Positions 61,694-64,000 of a DNA stretch of 64,000 bases are shown here, piece after piece (the stretch's first letter is position 1; each line of letters begins with the position of its first letter). Source of the DNA: an uncultured Paracoccaceae bacterium (GTDB taxonomy: Bacteria > Pseudomonadota > Alphaproteobacteria > Rhodobacterales > Rhodobacteraceae); assembly GCA_913041145.1 (NCBI GenBank), contig CAJWHE010000005.1, positions 17,617 through 81,616 of the forward strand, given 5' to 3'. The notes below the pieces were generated by a model. That model worked only from the letters and a program-made list of their open reading frames with translations. It ran no database searches and was not told the origin of the DNA. A program made the translations under genes and the position numbers.

Positions 61694-62496
61694 AACTTCT
61701 CCATGTCTGGTGCATCAACAGCTTTCATTCCAACAACGTGATACCCGGCGTCTACATGAAGTACTTCTCCAGTAACTGCAGACCCTAAATCTGATAGTAG
61801 GTAAAGAGCCGAGTTCCCAACCTCTTCTTGTGTAACTGTTCGCCTTAAAGGAGAGTTATATTCGTTCCATTTCATAATATATCTAAAGTCTCCTATTCCT
61901 GAAGAGGCTAAAGTCTTTATCGGTCCTGCAGAGATTGCATTAACTCTAATTTTATCCTTCCCAAGATCCTCTGCTAAATATTTCACTGAAGCTTCTAGTG
62001 CTGCCTTAGCCAAACCCATCACGTTATAGTGTGGCATTACTTTTTCTGCACCATAATAGGTGAGTGTGAGTATAGAGCCGCCTTTAGACATAAGTTTTTC
62101 TGCTCTCGCTGTTGCAGCTGTGAAAGAGTAAACTGAAATGTCCATGGTAGTTTTGAAGTTCTCCTGAGAAGTGTCAACATATCGACCCCTAAGTTCATTT
62201 TTATCTGAGAAACCAATGGCATGTACAAGGAAATCAATTTCGCCCCAGGCGTTTTTTAAGTAGTCGAATAAATGATCTAAAGAATCTGCTGAACTTACAT
62301 CACACTCTATTAAATGGCTTGAGCCAACTTGATTGGCCAAAGGCTCTACTCTTTTTTTAAGAGATTCCCCTTGATAAGAAAAAGCTAGTTCTGCTCCTTG
62401 GTCGGCACAAGCTTTAGCTATCCCCCAGGCTATAGACCTATCGTTAGCAACGCCCATTACCAGACCACGCTTGCCTTTCATAAGATTATTCGTCAT
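61690..62496 (-). CDS. fabI: Enoyl-[acyl-carrier-protein] reductase FabI
   Basis: A 268-residue NADH-dependent short-chain dehydrogenase doing the last reduction in each fatty acid elongation round. The nucleotide region is [20 protein letters not shown], later [20 protein letters not shown], with catalytic Tyr and Lys in [20 protein letters not shown] and [20 protein letters not shown]. These are the FabI-type (not FabV/FabK/FabL) features. First gene of the fabI-gpt-aminotransferase run. It is divergent from pdxH, with 163 bases between them; the gap carries the 22-bp tandem repeat. Confidence 0.96.
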   Translation of the reverse strand: MTNNLMKGKRGLVMGVANDRSIAWGIAKACADQGAELAFSYQGESLKKRVEPLANQVGSSHLIECDVSSADSLDHLFDYLKNAWGEIDFLVHAIGFSDKNELRGRYVDTSQENFKTTMDISVYSFTAATARAEKLMSKGGSILTLTYYGAEKVMPHYNVMGLAKAALEASVKYLAEDLGKDKIRVNAISAGPIKTLASSGIGDFRYIMKWNEYNSPLRRTVTQEEVGNSALYLLSDLGSAVTGEVLHVDAGYHVVGMKAVDAPDMEKL

Positions 62497-62617
62497 ATCT
62501 TTCCTTTTAAATAGGTACCATTTAATTTCTTATGTCAAAGGTCAAGTGGTATCAAGCAAGGAGAACTAATTTTTGCGATCTATAGTAATATAGTAAAAAA
62601 ATAAAAAGGAACTTTCC

Positions 62618-62658
62618 TTAATTATTTGGGCATTAATCTTTAATTATTTGGGCATTAA
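62618..62658. repeat. Tandem direct repeat just before the pdxH start codon
   Basis: A 19-base unit (TTAATTATTTGGGCATTAA) occurs at 62618-62636 and again at 62640-62658, period 22, all 19 bases identical. The second copy ends one base before the pdxH ATG. An AAGGA that might have served as ribosome-binding site now lies more than 45 bases upstream. Confidence 0.9.
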
Positions 62659-62659
62659 A

Positions 62660-63265
62660 ATGAGTGATGAAGTAGAAAATTTTGAAACAGTGGACCCTAT
62701 GGACTTATTTAAGTCTTGGCTGGAAGATGCTGAAAATAAAGAATTAAATGATCCTAATGCTATTGCATTGGCGACTGTAGATGATACTGGTTTGCCCAAT
62801 GTAAGAATGGTTTTGCTTAAAGAAATTACTGACCAAAGTTTTGTTTTTTACACTAATTATAAAAGTGTAAAGGCAGAGGAGATAATTTCATCTCCAAAGG
62901 CATCTTTTGTAATTCACTGGAAATCAATTAGACGTCAGATTAGGGTTAGGGGCTTTCTAGAAAAGGAAGATGGAGTGATGGCAGACCAGTATTTCTCATC
63001 GCGTTCATTGGATAGTCGAATAGGGGCCTGGGCATCCCGGCAGTCACAGGAAGTAGGATCTAGGCAAGAGCTACTCGATTCTGTTAATAGGTTGACTGTC
63101 GAATTAGGCGCCAATCCTTCTAGGCCGCCTTTCTGGGGAGGATTTAGAATAACTCCAATAGAGATCGAGTTTTGGTCTGATGGAGATGCACGTTTACACA
63201 ATAGGTTTAGATGGAGCCGCAAGGACATAAAGTCAAATTGGAAAGTTTGTCGCCTACAACCTTAA
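62660..63265 (+). CDS. pdxH: Pyridoxamine 5'-phosphate oxidase
   Basis: A 201-residue FMN enzyme oxidising pyridoxine/pyridoxamine phosphate to PLP. It has NAIALATVDDTGLPNVRMVL, FYTNYKSVKAEEIISSPKAS, FVIHWKSIRRQIRVRGFLEK, QYFSSRSLDSRIGAWASRQS and the C-terminal substrate-binding HNRFRWSRKDIKSNWKVCRL with the end QP. The ATG at 62660 is preferred over a TTG four codons earlier, which lies in the duplicated repeat. GGG in the repeat, seven bases before the ATG, is the only ribosome-binding candidate. PLP made here serves the decarboxylase, aldolase-like and aminotransferase enzymes in the window, among others. Confidence 0.95.
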   Translation: MSDEVENFETVDPMDLFKSWLEDAENKELNDPNAIALATVDDTGLPNVRMVLLKEITDQSFVFYTNYKSVKAEEIISSPKASFVIHWKSIRRQIRVRGFLEKEDGVMADQYFSSRSLDSRIGAWASRQSQEVGSRQELLDSVNRLTVELGANPSRPPFWGGFRITPIEIEFWSDGDARLHNRFRWSRKDIKSNWKVCRLQP

Positions 63266-63319
63266 ATTTTTTCTTGTGTCTTTAAGAGTTCACAAGGAGC
63301 GTTTGAAGGTTGTTATTGT

Positions 63320-63790
63320 ATGATTAAGTTATTATTTTTCTTATTTATTTCAATTACTTATACAGTATCTGATGCACTAGCATCATGTGAGAGCAATAAA
63401 CTGACTATTTACAGTGCTATGTCGAAACATGTGTTTTATGTCGAGATAGCTGACGACCCAACCAAAAGAGCTAATGGCCTAATGTTTAGAAAGTCACTTA
63501 AAAATTTTGATGGAATGGTATTTTTGTATGACAAACCTAGTAGGTTAGTTTTTTGGATGAAAAACACACTAATTTCGTTGGATATTATATTTTTTGATGA
63601 AAGAGGAATTATTAAGAAAATTTATGTAGGCGCTACTCCTCTGAGCCAAAAAAAGATCCTTGGTGGTAGTAATCTAATCGGAGCTCTAGAGATAACTGGT
63701 AATCTATCGTCAAAACTTGGTTTTTCAGAGGGTGATAGTATCCAATTTAATCTACTAGACAACAAAAAAGCTGTTTGGCCTTGTTATTAG
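63320..63790 (+). CDS. DUF192 exported protein
   Basis: A 156-residue protein with a signal peptide (MIKLLFFLFISITYTVSDAL, cleavage before SCESN). The mature part is the DUF192 fold: VEIADDPTKRANGLMFRKSL, DGMVFLYDKPSRLVFWMKNT, LISLDIIFFDERGIIKKIY and ALEITGNLSSKLGFSEGDSI. A small beta-barrel of unknown function, exported to the periplasm. In Alphaproteobacteria it is regularly followed by tRNA-Pro, as here (63 bases). AAGG lies ten bases before the ATG. Confidence 0.9.
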   Translation: MIKLLFFLFISITYTVSDALASCESNKLTIYSAMSKHVFYVEIADDPTKRANGLMFRKSLKNFDGMVFLYDKPSRLVFWMKNTLISLDIIFFDERGIIKKIYVGATPLSQKKILGGSNLIGALEITGNLSSKLGFSEGDSIQFNLLDNKKAVWPCY

Positions 63791-63853
63791 TAATTATTTT
63801 CTGTTTTGGGCTTTTCAAATATACTTACTGACGATAGTAGGAGAAACGATTGT

Positions 63854-63930
63854 CGGGGCGTGGCGCAGCCTGGTAGCGCACCTGTTTTGGGTACAGGGGG
63901 TCGTAAGTTCGAATCTTACCGTCCCGACCA
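63854..63930 (+). tRNA. tRNA-Pro (anticodon TGG)
   Basis: A 77-base cloverleaf with encoded CCA. Acceptor stem CGGGGCG pairs with CGTCCCG (one G-T pair), discriminator A then CCA. D-arm GCGCAGCCTGGTAGCGC, anticodon stem CCTGT/ACAGG enclosing loop TTTGGGT (anticodon TGG) and T-arm GTAAGTTCGAATCTTAC are complete. C at position 1 is typical of bacterial tRNA-Pro. Confidence 0.97.
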
Positions 63931-63935
63931 TCAAA

Positions 63936-63978
63936 CTAATCAAAAATTAATTTACAAGATATTTTAATTTTTGATTAG
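63936..63978 (+). terminator. Long AT-rich hairpin after tRNA-Pro
   Basis: CTAATCAAAAATTAA (63936-63950) is the exact reverse complement of TTAATTTTTGATTAG (63964-63978), 15 bp with a 13-base loop, starting six bases after the tRNA. Its position fits a terminator; the stem is AT-rich and no T-run follows within the window. Confidence 0.5.
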
Positions 63979-64000
63979 CTTCGAATCTGTTATTTTAAAA

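Noticed and set aside
1..64000. CRISPR arrays, rRNA operons, transposases, integrons, riboswitches
   Set aside because: No regularly spaced repeats, rRNA sequence, transposase-like protein or convincing riboswitch core was found on reading through the window; small RNAs without protein context could be missed by eye.

Overview
The window is a gene-dense, AT-rich stretch of a bacterial chromosome, most likely from a streamlined marine alphaproteobacterium. The reasons are: the order ppiD-like/trpE/trpG/trpD/trpC/moaC/moeA/lexA/gltX/gltA; a perfect alphaproteobacterial LexA box (GTTC-N7-GTTC) in front of lexA; an IalB-family secreted protein; a DUF192 gene next to tRNA-Pro; and many very short or overlapping gene junctions. 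The exact lineage cannot be told from sequence reading alone. No rRNA, CRISPR array, transposase, integron or prophage gene was seen. XerD is the housekeeping chromosome-dimer recombinase.

Layout. 1-3.9 kb: end of a peptide/opine-type ABC importer operon (binding-protein tail, two permeases, fused double ATPase). 4-6.3 kb: a small zinc-ribbon methyltransferase, a D-threonine-aldolase-like PLP enzyme and pterin carbinolamine dehydratase. 6.5-11.3 kb: tRNA-Asp and a complete-looking valine/isobutyrate degradation operon (mmsA, isobutyryl-CoA dehydrogenase, 3-hydroxyisobutyryl-CoA hydrolase, mmsB). 11.5-28.6 kb: housekeeping genes (coaD, two cyclophilins, tyrS, eno, rhlE, selO, nucleoside hydrolase, a CorC/HlyC-type protein, xerD, aroK, aroB, ssb, rplM, rpsI).

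28.9-37 kb is the most interesting part. A methanethiol oxidase (SELENBP1/MtoX) gene with a 2Fe-2S ferredoxin and a DUF2182 membrane protein runs leftward. It is divergent from a rightward set: glutathione-dependent formaldehyde dehydrogenase, a Blh/ETHE1-type persulfide dioxygenase, S-formylglutathione hydrolase and an SQOR-type sulfide:quinone oxidoreductase. Read together, these would turn methanethiol into formate (from the methyl carbon) and oxidised sulfur (from the sulfide), with electrons from sulfide entering the quinone pool. The combination is inferred from gene content and divergent layout; each enzyme family is individually well known.

37-45 kb: an aromatic amino acid decarboxylase, IalB, and an iron-type group (ferric-iron permease, ferric-iron binding protein, sterol-desaturase-family protein, DUF4856 protein). 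45-64 kb: mazG, flavin reductase, argC, ccmE, an enoyl-CoA hydratase, gltA, gltX, lexA, molybdopterin and tryptophan genes, a PpiD-like chaperone, an aminotransferase, a purine phosphoribosyltransferase, fabI, pdxH, DUF192 and tRNA-Pro.

Non-coding signals include a strong promoter in front of tRNA-Asp, the lexA operator, an 11-bp inverted repeat in front of mmsA, a GC-rich hairpin between mtoX and its ferredoxin, good terminators after rpsI and after the SQR gene, and short tandem duplications right at the translation starts of eno and pdxH.
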